Part shown: in pieces, positions 10,439 to 21,852 of the stretch
How positions within the stretch are numbered: the stretch's first letter is position 1
How the letters are laid out: every line of letters begins with the position of its first letter
NCBI GenBank assembly: GCA_016713645.1
Contig: JADJOU010000001.1
Span: 124,001-188,000, forward strand
Length of the DNA stretch: 64,000 bases
Direction of reading: 5' to 3'
Source: Bacteroidota bacterium
GTDB taxonomy: Bacteria > Bacteroidota > Bacteroidia > Chitinophagales > JADJOU01
The notes under the pieces: generated by a model
Told to the model about the DNA's origin: nothing
The model's input: only the letters and a program-made list of their open reading frames with translations
Database searches by the model: none
Program-made: the position numbers and the translations under genes

Positions 10439-12792
10439 ATGAGAAAACTTTTACTTGGAATAGCGATGATAGGATCTCTATCACCCGTTTTTTCACAATT
10501 CACGATTAGAAATATCGGTTCGTCTGGAAATGCCTTGAGCGCATTGATCCAGGAGTAACCCAGTTGGCAGTAGACAACAAACTCAATACTGTATTGTTTA
10601 TTCACAGAACTAATTTCAAAGTATTCACTTCTGATGATGGAAATAATGGTCAATACAGATATGACATTTCTAAAGATAGAGGGGCTAATTTTACCATCAA
10701 TATTGGAAAATTGAATCCATCTGGCTCAGAGTCTGCCGGAAAAGCTTGCAGATTCCCTGGTGCGACGATATATAATCCAATGACAAATACAATGAATGAA
10801 GCGGATAGCGCTTATTTGATTTATTTTGGAACCTACCACTTAGGTTCATCAGTGCCAGCGAATACAACACCCGTTTGGAGAGCTTATTCACATGGTAGAG
10901 CATCTTTAACTGGCAATTCAAGTTCATTCACAGATGAAACTTATATTCCGCCATATAGATCAGTTGGAAAGGATTTAGATCCAGCAGGAAGCATGTGTAC
11001 AGGAAAGTTTGGTCAATTCTGGAATATTACGAGAATGGATAGTTCAGTAGGAACGAATCAAGTAATCGTTGATACTAATATCGTATTGAACAAGGGAACT
11101 TGGAATGAAACAATCAAAAAAGTAGATTGGGATTATGTTAAATTGCCATTTAGATGGAGAGATATCGATTTAAATATCATCAATCCTAGACTTTCATTTA
11201 GCAGAGATGGAAAATACGGTTATGTCACTTTAGTCGCTGATAGCGGTAAAAGAGGTGGTGTATTCACGATTTGCTATTATAAGACTGAAGACAGCGGTTC
11301 TACTTGGTCAGCTATGAATGCTATCGATATTCACAAAGTAGTTGGAATTGACACGACGAATGTAACCGCAACAGAATTGGTGCATGTAATTGATTATTCA
11401 GCGCTTGTCGACAATGCAGGCAACTTGCATTTAGCAGCTATAACTGCGATATTAGATGGTTCTCAAACAACTTCATTTAGCGATTTTATCTCTAATAATG
11501 CGACAAACGAAAACACAAAATTGTACTATATCGGAAACGATAAGGCAAGTTCACCAGGCTGCCAATGGTATGCATCCTACATGGGTCAAGTTAAAGCTAT
11601 ACGCGGAACACTTGCTTCAGCAACAACAGGAACTTATGCCAACAATAATAGAATGCAAGCTGGAATTAGCCCAGATGGCAATTTCGGATTCTTCTCTTAT
11701 GTAGACAATACTTCAGGAGGATTGGACAATGCGGCTCCAAATATTAGAATGTTTGCGGCAGATTTTGGCGCAAAGAAAGTTTCTAAAATCAAAGACATTA
11801 CAAAAGGAACAGCTATAAGCGAAAAAGCATTCCAAATGGTTGCTTCAAACTCTGTATTTGCCAATGCTGGAAATACAACTTGGGAAATTCCATATGTTGT
11901 TTGTGAATTCGAGCAACCGACTGCTCCAGTTTCAGAAAACCCAATATTCTACAAATACTTGGATGGTGTTTCAATCAATAAGAGTGAAATAAGCACTGCG
12001 ATCTTCGGAACTTCATTGGCTTTGACTACGGTAACTGATACCTTGTTTATCAAATTGGATTCAGCTAGCAATGTTATTCCAGGATGGTCACTTCCTAAAT
12101 TCACTGTTTCAAGATTGACTTGCAGCGGAAAAGATAATGGTGCGGGAGCAACTGTAGATTCGTCATTAAAAGTAATTCCAACCGCTCACTTGGGCAAAGG
12201 CTTTATCGTCTATGTAGTTAAAGATGGCGGCAATACGACAGATTCAATCATTATTCCGGTTATGGCATTATTGCCTCCAAAATTTGATTTTGGATACACC
12301 GTAAATAATGCTACAAGAACCGTATCTTTCACGAATACGAGCAATGAGGATAGTTTCCGCATTGTCACTTGGAATTGGAGTTTTGGTTCAGGACCAACGA
12401 ATGCCTCGAAGTTCCCACCAAACAAACAATATCCAACAGCGAATACTTATAAAGTAATTTTGAGTGGAACTAATAAGGCTGGTGCTTTTGGTAAAGTAGA
12501 GAAGATGATCCAAGTTGGTACTGTAGGCATTAATAATGTTGAAGTTGACAATAAAATTGAATTATTCCCTAATCCAGCAGTGGATAAGGTGACTTTGACA
12601 ACGAGTGAAACATTCAAGAAGTTCAATATTACGATTGTTGATGTATTGGGAGATAAAAAAGTATTCAACCAAGAAAATGGCAAAACAACAGGTAGCAAGA
12701 CATTAGATGTATCCACTCTAACGAAGGGATTGTATTTAGTAGAAATTGCAACTGAAAAAGGTTCATCTATCAAGAAACTTGTTATTGAATAA
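10439..12792 (+). CDS. T9SS-secreted protein with PKD-like domain (one frameshift near signal peptide)
   Basis: The ATG at 10439 gives a good signal peptide (MRKLLLGIAMIGSLSPVFSQ), but the frame stops at 10556-10558. One base over, the sequence continues IDPGVTQLAVDNKLN from about 10543, and then runs unbroken to 12792, so a single gene of about 780 codons is broken near 10540. The body has sialidase-like or beta-propeller-like repeats (FSRDGKYGYVTLV, ISPDGNFGFFSYVDN) without certain catalytic residues. A PKD-like domain lies near 12290-12530 (TWNWSFG). The end is a T9SS type A sorting domain (LFPNPAVDKVTL to KKLVIE). A -7 element TACATTTG lies at 10399-10406. Function unknown; exported to the surface or medium. 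Confidence 0.82.
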
Positions 12793-12816
12793 TTTTAGAT
12801 TAAATTTATACTTTCG

Positions 12817-12842
12817 AGGCTGCCTATTAGGCAGCCTTGTTT
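12817..12842 (+). terminator. Intrinsic terminator after the PKD protein gene
   Basis: AGGCTGCC (12817-12824) pairs perfectly with GGCAGCCT (12830-12837) around a five-base loop, followed by TGTTTGTTT. It lies 25 bases after the stop codon and just before nhaA. Confidence 0.65.
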
Positions 12843-12870
12843 GTTTAAAAAAGGACTTATAAATTGTAAC

Positions 12871-14020
12871 ATGAAACCATTGTCATTATTTTTCAATCAA
12901 TTTTTCAAGAGTGAGAAGGCTGGAGGAATCATCATCATCCTCAGCACGATCTTTTCCTTATGCATTTCAAATAGTTCTTTTGGTGAAACTTATTTGAATT
13001 TTTGGCAAGTTCAATTCGCTCATCACTCCCTTCAACATTGGATCAATGATGGCTTGATGGCCATATTCTTTTTATTGATTGGATTGGAATTGGAGCGAGA
13101 AATATACATCGGAGAATTGTCTGATTTCAAATCCGCTTCCTTTCCTTTATTCGCTGCATTGGGTGGTATGATTCTTCCAGCTTGTATTTACCTTTTTATC
13201 AATCGAGGAACGGCCTATACAAATGGATTTGGCATACCCATGGCAACAGACATTGCATTTGCCCTTGCAGTGCTTTCCCTCTTAGGCAATCGAATTCCCA
13301 ATTCCTTAAAAGTATTGTTGACTGCCTTGGCGGTAATAGATGATTTAGGTGCAATCATAGTAATCGCCTTTTTCTACTCGTCATCTATCTTCTGGATCAA
13401 TCTCGCTGGTGTTGCAGGAATTTGGGCATTTCTATTCATACTCAATCGAAAAAAGTAAACCACTTTTTGCCTTATATCATCGGTGGCATAAGTATGTGGT
13501 ATTTGATGTTGAACTCAGGGTACATGCGACTCTCGCTGGTGTAATCACCGCATTTGTCATCCCCTTTGACAAGGAGAATCGAGAGAATATCTCCTATAAG
13601 ATACAGGAGAAATTGCATATTCCAGTGGCTTATTTTATCCTACCACTTTTCGCATTGGCCAATACCGCAATTGTCTTTCACTTTGACAATATCGGAACGA
13701 CCTACTGCATGGGCATTATAGCAGGATTGCTCTTAGGTAAACCGTTGGGGATATTACTATTCACTTATATCGCGAGTAAATTGAATTGGACACAGTTGCC
13801 TCAAGATGCGAATTGGCTAGAAATTACTTGTATTAGCCTGATGGCCAGTATTGGATTTACGATGTCCATCTTCATCACTTTGATAGCATTTAATTCACCA
13901 GAGCTGATCAATGCTTCTAAATTGGCCATTTTATTGGCGTCTTTTGGAGCGGGACTGCTCTCCTACTTCTGTTCGATGATGGTCTTTAAATCCTCAAAAC
14001 CTTCTTCTAGAAAAAATTGA
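12871..14020 (+). CDS. nhaA: Na+/H+ antiporter NhaA (two frameshifts)
   Basis: Inner-membrane antiporter exchanging Na+ for H+ in pH and salt homeostasis. The ATG at 12871 is preferred over the earlier TTG because MKPLSLFFNQFF and the following FKSEKAGGIII match the NhaA N terminus. Key motifs are visible: WINDGLMAIFFLLIGLELERE, GGMILPACIY, GIPMATDIAFALAVL and the ion-binding pair in TALAVIDDLGAIIVIAFFY (the two Asp). A base appears lost in the A6 run at 13449-13454 and a second in GGG at 13518-13520; between these the third frame reads HFLPYIIGGISMWYLMLNSG, as in the family. The last 27 bases overlap the convergent rhomboid gene. Confidence 0.9.
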
Positions 14021-14665
14021 TGCGAGCACCATACCAGTTGCAGCGCCCCCTAAGTGCGCCCAATGACCGAAAAAATCCCATTCAAAATGAGATACCCCTA
14101 GATAGAACTCTAAGCAAATCAAACCGATGAGTAAGTTTTTTGCCTTGATGGGAAATGGTATAAAAAAGATGAAGAATGATGCATTGGGATTGGTCATCGC
14201 AATAGCTGTAAACACCCCGTAAATTGCCCCAGACGCGCCAACAGAGATGGATAAGACTTTAGGGGGGATTTCCAATAAATCTGTAATAGCTGGAAAGTAA
14301 CTACCCGTATAGGTATAAACATCCACGCCCTGAAAAATCAAGGAGATGATTGAAGAAAAAAAGCCACAGACTAAATAGAAAATGAGAAAGCGCTTTGGAC
14401 CATACATTTGCTCGAGCGCTGAACCTAAAGAGATGAGGGTAATCATATTCATCAAGAGATGCATAAATCCGCCATGTAAGAAGATACAGGTGAATATTTG
14501 AAACCACTGGAATCCAGGCAAGGCGTAATAATGCAATCCACCCAAACTAGCCAAATCCATTTGCTGCGTTGATTCAAAATACATGCCCACTAAAAACACG
14601 AGTATATTGATTAAGACAATGTACTTTACAACATTGGTAATATTGGGAAAAGCTCTGCGCAACAT
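13994..14665 (-). CDS. Rhomboid family intramembrane serine protease
   Basis: A 223-residue polytopic membrane protease that cleaves transmembrane segments. The catalytic dyad is clear: Ser in GASGAIYG (about residue 147) and His in WAHLGGAATG (about residue 205). The upstream oxyanion helix FLHGGFMHLLMNM and the YLVCGFFSS segment after LEQMYGP are also typical. Six hydrophobic segments fit the basic bacterial rhomboid core without extra domains. It overlaps the 3' end of nhaA in the opposite orientation. Substrate unknown. Confidence 0.93.
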   Translation of the reverse strand: MLRRAFPNITNVVKYIVLINILVFLVGMYFESTQQMDLASLGGLHYYALPGFQWFQIFTCIFLHGGFMHLLMNMITLISLGSALEQMYGPKRFLIFYLVCGFFSSIISLIFQGVDVYTYTGSYFPAITDLLEIPPKVLSISVGASGAIYGVFTAIAMTNPNASFFIFFIPFPIKAKNLLIGLICLEFYLGVSHFEWDFFGHWAHLGGAATGMVLASIFSRRRF

Positions 14666-14847
14666 CTTGATAAAAATAAAGTGTAAATGTATATCTTTAT
14701 CAATAAATCCTGCCTTTCAAATTTGATAAGCAGAAATCAAGAAGCGCATGTATTCGATGATTTTCATTTATATAAAATCCATCTGCGGAAATAGCAATCC
14801 TTTTTCTCGCGCCTCTCATCATTCTATGGCCAAGTCAATTGAATTCT

Positions 14848-15603
14848 ATGAGTAAAAAAGAAAAATTATTTATTGTCTTAGGGGCCTTTTTTATAGCCAA
14901 TGCCCTTCTTGCTGAGTTTATTGGTGTAAAAATTTTCTCTCTCGAAAGAACACTAGGTTTTCAGCCATTGCAATACCATCTATTCAATATTGAATTATCC
15001 CTCACGTATACAGCTGGAGTGATTATATGGCCGGTTGTATTCATCATGACTGATGTAATCAATGAGTATTATGGAGAAAAAGGCGTGCAATTCTTGTCTT
15101 ACCTCGCTGCGGGAATTATCAGTTATGCCTTTATTGTCGTTTACCTAGCAATTCATACCGTACCCGCGGAATGGTGGGTGACCATCAATGTCGACAAGGG
15201 AATTCCAGATATGAATGCGGCATATCAAGGTATTTTTGGACAAGGGATGAATATAATCTATGCCTCTTTGGTGGCGTTTATCATGGGTCAATTAATCGAT
15301 GTTCTTATCTTTCAAAAAATAAAAAATGCAACAAAAGGCAAATACCTTTGGTTGAGAGCAACGGGATCGACCATCGTATCTCAAGCGATTCATAGTTTTG
15401 TCGTCATTTTTCTCGCTTTCTACATCGCTGCAGGTTGGGATTTTGATCGAGTCATGGCAGTCGCCATCAACAACTATATCTACAAGTTTATCTTAGCCCT
15501 TTGCACCACGCCTATATTATATGTCGTACACATTTTATTAGACAATTTCCTCGGCAAGACGCTTTCTCATGAGATGAGAAATCAAATCGAACAAGAAGAT
15601 TAA
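14848..15603 (+). CDS. yhhQ: Queuosine precursor transporter (YhhQ / VUT family)
   Basis: Inner-membrane transporter of the VUT/YhhQ family (PF02592), which imports queuosine precursors such as preQ0 or preQ1. About seven hydrophobic segments; the diagnostic stretch VVFIMTDVINEYYGEKGVQ is present, as are GQLIDVLIFQKIK and LRATGSTIVSQAIHSFVVIF. The ATG at 14848 (MSKKEKL) is chosen; a second ATG three codons earlier is weaker. Length about 251 residues is normal. No queuosine biosynthesis gene is adjacent, so the transport role rests on family only. Confidence 0.88.
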   Translation: MSKKEKLFIVLGAFFIANALLAEFIGVKIFSLERTLGFQPLQYHLFNIELSLTYTAGVIIWPVVFIMTDVINEYYGEKGVQFLSYLAAGIISYAFIVVYLAIHTVPAEWWVTINVDKGIPDMNAAYQGIFGQGMNIIYASLVAFIMGQLIDVLIFQKIKNATKGKYLWLRATGSTIVSQAIHSFVVIFLAFYIAAGWDFDRVMAVAINNYIYKFILALCTTPILYVVHILLDNFLGKTLSHEMRNQIEQED

Positions 15604-15699
15604 GCAGCTCAAACAGCGAATTAAAACACTAAAAAGATATGCACAAGCATAGCGATATTGAATAGATTCAACTAGATTTATCGAATAAAGATAAACGCT

Positions 15700-18654
15700 T
15701 TGTTGCTCAATTGCCACACCTATTACAGCTTTGGATATGGTAGCCTTTCTATTGAAGAAATGCTCGATGAAGCGCGCGCAAAAGGCTATAAAAAATGCAT
15801 CGTCACCGACATCAACAATACATCTGCGTGCATCGATACGATGCGCTTGGCCGCTAAATACCAAATGCAAGCGGGAATTGGGATCGACTTTAGAAATGGT
15901 ATAGAAGCGAAATATATTGGCATAGCCAAAAACAACGCAGGGTTTAAAGAATTGAATGAACACCTGAGTGCGCATTTACATGAAGAGCGTGAATTTGCTC
16001 AACAATCACCCCCATTTGAGCATGCGCATATTATATATCCGTTTAAACAATATGGCGGTTGGAAATTGCGCGAGCATGAATACATCGGCATTTCACATCG
16101 GGAAATTTTGCAGATCCCTTTCTCCCTGGCCAAGCATCAAGTAGAGAAAATGGTCATCTTGGAACCCTTGACATTTGTACAAAAAAAACATTACAATACA
16201 CATCGACTCATCCGGGCTATCCATGAAAATACACTACTCAGCAAGTTAAAGGAAAATGAGCAAGCACGGCCAATTGAGACAGTGATTGCACTTACACAAA
16301 TCTTGCGAGAATTTGAAGAATATCCCATCATCATAAGGAATACAGAGCGTATATTGGAAGAGAGCGAAATCGATTTTGAATTTGGAAAATTTGCCAATAA
16401 AAATTTAAAATTCTTTCGCGGGAGTTTGAGTGAAGACATGGCTCTGCTCAGATCAGAGTGCGCCAAGGGCATTGCCCTTCGTTATAAAAACCCATCTGCT
16501 GAGGTGCAGGAGCGGGTGGAAAGAGAACTCAAGGTCATTGAAGATATGGGCTTCGCTTCTTATTTTCTGATCAACTGGGATATTATTTCTTATGCCCGAC
16601 ACAAGAATTACTTTTATATCGGAAGAGGAAGCGGCGCAAATAGCCTTGTAGCCTATCTATTGCGCATCACCAATGTCGACCCCATCGAATTGGATTTATA
16701 TTTTGAGCGATTCATCAATCCATTTCGCAGCAATCCTCCGGATTTTGATATGGACTTTTCATGGACTGATCGCGATGATATCACGCGTTATATATTCGAT
16801 CGATTTGGTCGAGCGAGAACGGCTTTGCTCGCTACCTATTCTACTTATCAGCATGATTCCGTGACGAGGGAATTGGGGAAAGTATTTGGTCTGCCACCAC
16901 ACGAAATTGACAAATTGCAGCGACTAAAAACCTATGATGAAGCTGATTCTATCGGCAAATTGGTCTTGCAATACAGCCATCTATTGCAGGGATTGCCCAA
17001 TCATCTCAGCATACATTCCAGCGGTATCATCATTTCAGAAAAACCGATTACCTGCTATTCCGCGACCTTCATGCCCCCCAAGGGATATGCCACCACACAA
17101 TTCTCCATGCTAGAAGCGGAAGATATTGGTCTCTATAAATTTGACATTCTCAGTCAGCGCGGATTGGGCAAAATCAAAGATGCTGCTGAGATGGTCAAGG
17201 AAAAATATGACATAGAAATACCACTCGATGATATAGATCTATTTAAAAAAGATGAGGCAGTCAGGGATTTATTGTCTGTAGGTAAATGTATTGGATGCTT
17301 TTATATCGAATCACCTGCTATGCGCATGCTATTGGCCAAGTTAAAAGCGAGTGACTATTTGAGATTGGTAGCTGCTTCTTCCATTATTCGCCCAGGCGTA
17401 TCCAAAAGCGGCATGATGCGCGAGTATATTTTGCGATTTAGAAATCTAGAGATGCGGGAACGTGCGCAGAAAGCCATTCCCGTCTTATATAAAATTCTTG
17501 AAGAGACTTATGGCGTCATGGTATATCAAGAAGATGTTATCAAAGTGGCACATTATTTCGCTGGATTAACTTTGGCCGAAGCAGATTACCTGCGCCAGGG
17601 AATGTCATGGAAATTCAAGCAGCGCAATGAGTTTGACGTGGTAAAGGAAAATTTCTATAAGAATTGCCTCGAAAAAAATTATAGTTTAAAAATCATTGAC
17701 GATATATGGAATCAGATTGAGAGTTTTGCAAACTATGCATTTTCAAAAGGGCATTCTGCGAGTTATGCCGTAGAGAGTTATCAAGCGCTCTATCTCAAAG
17801 CCCATTACCCATTGGAGTATATGACCGCAACTGTCAATAATGGCGGTGGTTTTTATCGAACAGAAATTTACTTACACGAAGCGCGCATGCATGGCGGAAT
17901 TATTGAAGCTCCATGCGTCAATACAAGTGAAGATTGCGCAGTATTAATAGACAAGCATATCTATCTATCGCTTTCTATGATTTCAGAATTGGAGGCGCAT
18001 ACTGTTGAAGCCATTCTCCATGAGCGCAAAAAAAATGGGCCCTTCAAACACTTGCAAAACTTCATGCAGCGCGTATTTATCTCCATCGAACAAATGCGCT
18101 TATTGATTCGCGTCGGGGCATTTCGATTTACACAACGGAAGAAAAAAGAATTATTATGGGATGCCATGATGCTCTCTTCCTCAGCTTCACAGCATATTCC
18201 TTCGCGAGAATTATTCGAACACGTAACAAAAGAATATATCTTACCAGCACTCACCTATAATCCAAAAGATGATGCTTATGATGAGATTGAATTGTTGGGA
18301 TTTGCACTCTGCTCTCCATTTGATATGGTTAAGGAGCAAAAGGCATTTGATCAAATGCTCTCCAAGAATTTAAAAAATCATGTAGGCAAGATCATTGAAA
18401 CATATGGCTATCTCGTAACCAATAAACGCACTGCCACAAGCAAAGGCGAGCGAATGAGCTTTGGGACATTTTTGGATTATGAAGGAAATTGGATTGATAC
18501 GGTGCACTTTCCCCCTTCACTAAAAAAATATCCCTTTACTGGAATAGGTGTGTATTGGATAAAGGGAAAAGTAGTGGATGAATTTGATTTTATCTATATC
18601 GAGGTGATGGAAATGATGAGATTAGCTGTGGTGAATCGGGAAGACGAGATGTGA
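15700..18654 (+). CDS. DNA polymerase III alpha-like polymerase (short DnaE, error-prone type)
   Basis: C-family DNA polymerase of 984 residues, shorter than replicative DnaE (about 1,150-1,200). The PHP domain begins NCHTYYSFGYG, but the metal-binding TDH motif reads TDINNTS, so the PHP site is probably inactive. Polymerase motifs are present: GRGSGANSLVAYLL, the catalytic pair in PDFDMDFSW (about residue 350), and the later region SIIRPGVSKSG. The C-terminal third holds a helix-hairpin-helix segment and an OB-like end, without the tau-binding tail. Length and the TDIN motif match the extra DnaE of Bacteroidota linked to DNA-damage mutagenesis. No Y-family polymerase is beside it. It starts with TTG at 15700; no ATG fits. 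Confidence 0.88.
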   Translation: MLLNCHTYYSFGYGSLSIEEMLDEARAKGYKKCIVTDINNTSACIDTMRLAAKYQMQAGIGIDFRNGIEAKYIGIAKNNAGFKELNEHLSAHLHEEREFAQQSPPFEHAHIIYPFKQYGGWKLREHEYIGISHREILQIPFSLAKHQVEKMVILEPLTFVQKKHYNTHRLIRAIHENTLLSKLKENEQARPIETVIALTQILREFEEYPIIIRNTERILEESEIDFEFGKFANKNLKFFRGSLSEDMALLRSECAKGIALRYKNPSAEVQERVERELKVIEDMGFASYFLINWDIISYARHKNYFYIGRGSGANSLVAYLLRITNVDPIELDLYFERFINPFRSNPPDFDMDFSWTDRDDITRYIFDRFGRARTALLATYSTYQHDSVTRELGKVFGLPPHEIDKLQRLKTYDEADSIGKLVLQYSHLLQGLPNHLSIHSSGIIISEKPITCYSATFMPPKGYATTQFSMLEAEDIGLYKFDILSQRGLGKIKDAAEMVKEKYDIEIPLDDIDLFKKDEAVRDLLSVGKCIGCFYIESPAMRMLLAKLKASDYLRLVAASSIIRPGVSKSGMMREYILRFRNLEMRERAQKAIPVLYKILEETYGVMVYQEDVIKVAHYFAGLTLAEADYLRQGMSWKFKQRNEFDVVKENFYKNCLEKNYSLKIIDDIWNQIESFANYAFSKGHSASYAVESYQALYLKAHYPLEYMTATVNNGGGFYRTEIYLHEARMHGGIIEAPCVNTSEDCAVLIDKHIYLSLSMISELEAHTVEAILHERKKNGPFKHLQNFMQRVFISIEQMRLLIRVGAFRFTQRKKKELLWDAMMLSSSASQHIPSRELFEHVTKEYILPALTYNPKDDAYDEIELLGFALCSPFDMVKEQKAFDQMLSKNLKNHVGKIIETYGYLVTNKRTATSKGERMSFGTFLDYEGNWIDTVHFPPSLKKYPFTGIGVYWIKGKVVDEFDFIYIEVMEMMRLAVVNREDEM

Positions 18655-18873
18655 TTTGGGAATTACGATTGTCGAGTTACGAATTACGATTGAGTTCGGT
18701 GGAATTATCTGATAAAGATTCATGAATAATTATTCAAATTTAATTATTTTTGGATTTAGCTGTGACCTCGGATACTTATATCTGATTGAATAGATTGAAA
18801 TGTCGTGCTAGAATATGAGTTATTTCTGAGTGATGGCCTTACTTAATCATTGAGCCTTATAAATAATATTTGC

Positions 18874-19395
18874 ATGAGCGTAGACATTTTCAAACCGATT
18901 CAAATGGGCAAAGAAATTTTTCATCCAAAGTCCTATGATGAAAATTCCTTTGTCATGGATTGGTCTATCGAAGCTGGGGGCAGCGTTCCTCCGCATGTTC
19001 ACCACCATATGGACGAGCATTTCCTTATTACAAAAGGGGAAATTACCTTTCAAGTCAATGGGGAAAAGATTACGAAAAAACCAGGAGAAGATTTCTTTGT
19101 CCCCAAGGGAATCGCACATGCTGTAAACAACGCTGTCAAAGGGCAATCATGCATAACAGTGACTTATTCTCCTTGCGCAGATACGCATCGGATGTTTCAA
19201 ATACTTGCAACATTAGATATTGAAAACCCTGGGAGTATGATCAATTTGATGAAATATTTTTACCTCGTTCCTAAACTGGGGTTAAAAGAATTTTCTAGTA
19301 TTCATCCACCATTTATTATGAGCATGATGGGCGGAATAGTCAGTGTTTTTGGGAAAATAGCGGGATGGGATAAATTGATTGCAAAGTTTAAGTAA
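18874..19395 (+). CDS. Cupin-domain protein
   Basis: A 173-residue single-domain cupin. The first cupin motif reads PPHVHHHMDEHFLITKGE, with three His and Glu as potential metal ligands, and the second motif PKGIAHAVNN supplies the fourth His. The C-terminal 50 residues (YLVPKLGLKEFSSIHPP and a hydrophobic end) are an added helical region seen in other small Bacteroidota cupins. The ATG at 18874 is preferred to TTG at 18850. Substrate unknown; no pathway neighbours. The terminator at 19423 lies between it and convergent katG. Confidence 0.8.
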   Translation: MSVDIFKPIQMGKEIFHPKSYDENSFVMDWSIEAGGSVPPHVHHHMDEHFLITKGEITFQVNGEKITKKPGEDFFVPKGIAHAVNNAVKGQSCITVTYSPCADTHRMFQILATLDIENPGSMINLMKYFYLVPKLGLKEFSSIHPPFIMSMMGGIVSVFGKIAGWDKLIAKFK

Positions 19396-19417
19396 ACATT
19401 TTTTAAAAATGAATTCA

Positions 19418-19454
19418 TAAAAATGCCCATTGAAAAGAATATTTCAATGGGCAT
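19418..19454 (-). terminator. Intrinsic terminator of katG
   Basis: A perfect 13-bp stem: 19423-19435 pairs with 19442-19454 around a six-base loop. Read on the minus strand the hairpin is followed by a short T run (complement of the A tract before 19423), so it best serves katG, whose stop is 24 bases away. The plus-strand side has no T run. Confidence 0.75.
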
Positions 19455-19477
19455 ATTAGTATATAACTATGCTGATA

Positions 19478-21740
19478 TTACTTTACATCAAACCGATCTA
19501 AATTCATCACTTTCGTCCATGCGGCAGCAAAGTCTTTAACAAATTTTTCTTTGGCATCATTGCTCGCATATACTTCAGCTAGTGCGCGCAATTCGGAATT
19601 TGAACCAAATACCAAATCAGCTCTTGTCGCAGTCCATGTCACTTTTCCAGTCGCTCTATTCAAGCCTTCATAGATTTCTTTTGTATCATCTTTGGCCTTC
19701 CACTCCGTATTCATATCGAGCAATTTCACAAAGAAATCATTATTCAACATATCTTTTTTATCGCTGAATATACCATGATTTGAATGATTGTAATTGGCAT
19801 TCAAAGTGCGCATTCCACCAATTAATACAGTCATTTCCGGAGCGGATAGATTCAACAATTGTGCTTTGTCAATCAATAATTGCTCAGTAGATAAAGTATA
19901 TTGTTTCTTCAAATAATTTCGAAATCCATCTGCCATCGGCTCCAATAAATTGAATGATTCAATATCCGTCTGATCTTGCAAGGCATCCATTCTGCCAGGC
20001 GTAAATGGCACGCTCAGTTTATAGCCCGCATTCTCAGCGGCTTTCTCAATACCTGCAGAACCAGCCAAGACAATTAAATCTGCCATTGATACTTTCTTGC
20101 TGACATTCTTTTCGTTAAAATTTTGCTGAATCTTTTCCAATATTGTCAATACGCGCGTCAATTCTGTAGGATTATTTACTTCCCAGTTCTTTTGCGGCAA
20201 TAAGCGAATTCTCGCACCATTGGCTCCTCCTCTTCTATCTGAATGACGATAGGTAGAAGCTGAAGCCCAAGCTGTAGTTACCATTTCAGAGATGGTCAAA
20301 CCCGAATTCAAAATACTGGCCTTTAAACTCTGCATATCATTTTGATCTATTACTGGAGGATTTAAAGCAGGAATAGGATCTTGCCAAATCAAATCCTCCT
20401 TAGGTGCTTCAGGTCCGATATAAGTTGACCTTGGACCCATATCTCTATGCGTCAATTTAAACCAAGCCTTGCCAAAAGCAGCCGCATACAATTCGGGATT
20501 CTCCATAAATTTTATAGAAATCTTCTCATATACAGGATCGAATCTCAATGATAAATCCGTCGTGAGCATGGTTGGCTTATGCATTTTTGTCGAGTCAAAT
20601 GCATCGGGAATAATATCCTTTCCTTTTTTTGCAACCCATTGATGGGCGCCCGCAGGACTCTTGGTCAATTCCCATTCATTGTTGAATAAGATTCTAAAAA
20701 ATTCATACCCCCACTGTGTTGGTGTAGAAGTCCATGTCACTTCTAGTCCTGAAGTAATCGCATCTTTGCCTTTTCCAGTTCCGTATTTGCTCTTCCAACC
20801 AAATCCCTGTGCTTCAATACCCGCTGCTTCTGGCTCTGGTCCAACATTTGAAGCGGGACCCTTACCATGCGTTTTTCCAAAAGTATGACCACCTGCAATC
20901 AATGCTACGGACTCTTCATCATTCATACCCATTCTCTTAAAAGTCTCTCTGATATCTATAGCTGCTTTCAACGGATCTGGATTCCTATTCGGTCCCTCAG
21001 GATTCACATAAATCAAACCCATTTGCACTGCAGCCAATGGATTTTCTAATTTTCTTCCTCCGGAATAGCGCTTATCGTCTAGCCATTTAGTCTCTGAACC
21101 CCAATACACATCGCTCTCTGGCTCCCATACATCTACTCTACCTGCAGCAAATCCGTAGGTCTTGAAACCCATGGACTCAAGCGATACATTGCCCGTCAAT
21201 ATCATCAAATCGGCCCAAGAATTTTGCTTCCATATTTTTGTTTTATTGGCCAAAGCAATCTTCTCGCCTTATCTAAATTGCCATTATCTGGCCAACTATT
21301 TAAAGGTGCAAAACGCTGCTGCCCTCCTCTTGCTCCGCCCCGTCCATCGCCAGAGCGATACGTCCCTGCGCTATGCCATGCCATGCGAATAAACAGCGGT
21401 CCGTAATTGCCAAAATCTGCTGGCCACCAATCTTGTGAATTGGTCAATACTTTTCAATGTCCTTTTTCAATGCAAAATAATCTAGGGTTTTAAATTCTTT
21501 GATATAATCGAAGTTCTCCCCCATGGGATTTGTCTTTTCGGAGTGTTGTTTCAACACATCTACATTGAGTTTGTTTGGCCACCATTCCTTTTTGCCAGCA
21601 GTATTCAAGGCTGCTTCCCTAATCTGAGTGGTTTCCGTCTTAGCTTCTGTTCCATGTCCCATAGGGCATTCAGCCTTTTTCTTCTGCGCAAATAGATTTG
21701 CCGAAAATAAAATGAGCGATACATAAATGACTTGTTTCAT
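19478..21740 (-). CDS. katG: Catalase-peroxidase KatG with signal peptide (two frameshifts)
   Basis: Heme enzyme that destroys hydrogen peroxide by catalase and peroxidase reactions. Distal heme residues are in RMAWHSAGTYR (Arg, Trp, His); the cross-link Tyr is in LIYVNPEGPN and the Met in FKRMGMNDEE; the proximal His is in GGHTFGKTHG. The C-terminal duplicated domain is present. The start at 21740 gives a signal peptide ending NLFAQ, so this is a periplasmic form, unlike most KatG. One base is missing in a T4 run (21451-21454; minus strand A4) and one near 21220-21224, where ATTCTTGG should be one T longer. After correction about 754 residues. Divergent from oxyR, its likely regulator. Confidence 0.93.
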
Positions 21741-21796
21741 GATATTAAATTCAGTTTGTTATTAAAAATTTTCACAAAAATAGCCCAAGCATTTCA

Positions 21797-21824
21797 TTGA
21801 TAAAGATAATAGTTCTTATATTTG
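21797..21824 (+). promoter_or_regulatory. oxyR promoter
   Basis: TTG (21797-21799), 17-base spacer, TATATTTG (21817-21824): a full match to the Bacteroidota promoter consensus, 28 bases before the oxyR ATG. Confidence 0.65.
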
Positions 21825-21832
21825 CTATTGAT
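21807..21832. promoter_or_regulatory. Possible OxyR operator between katG and oxyR
   Basis: An imperfect inverted repeat, GATAATAG against CTATTGAT with 12 bases between, overlaps the oxyR -7 element and lies between the divergent katG and oxyR genes. ATAG and CTAT half-sites of this type are known for OxyR. That it binds this OxyR is inference. Confidence 0.4.
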
Positions 21833-21852
21833 AGCATCAATACTAAAAAATC

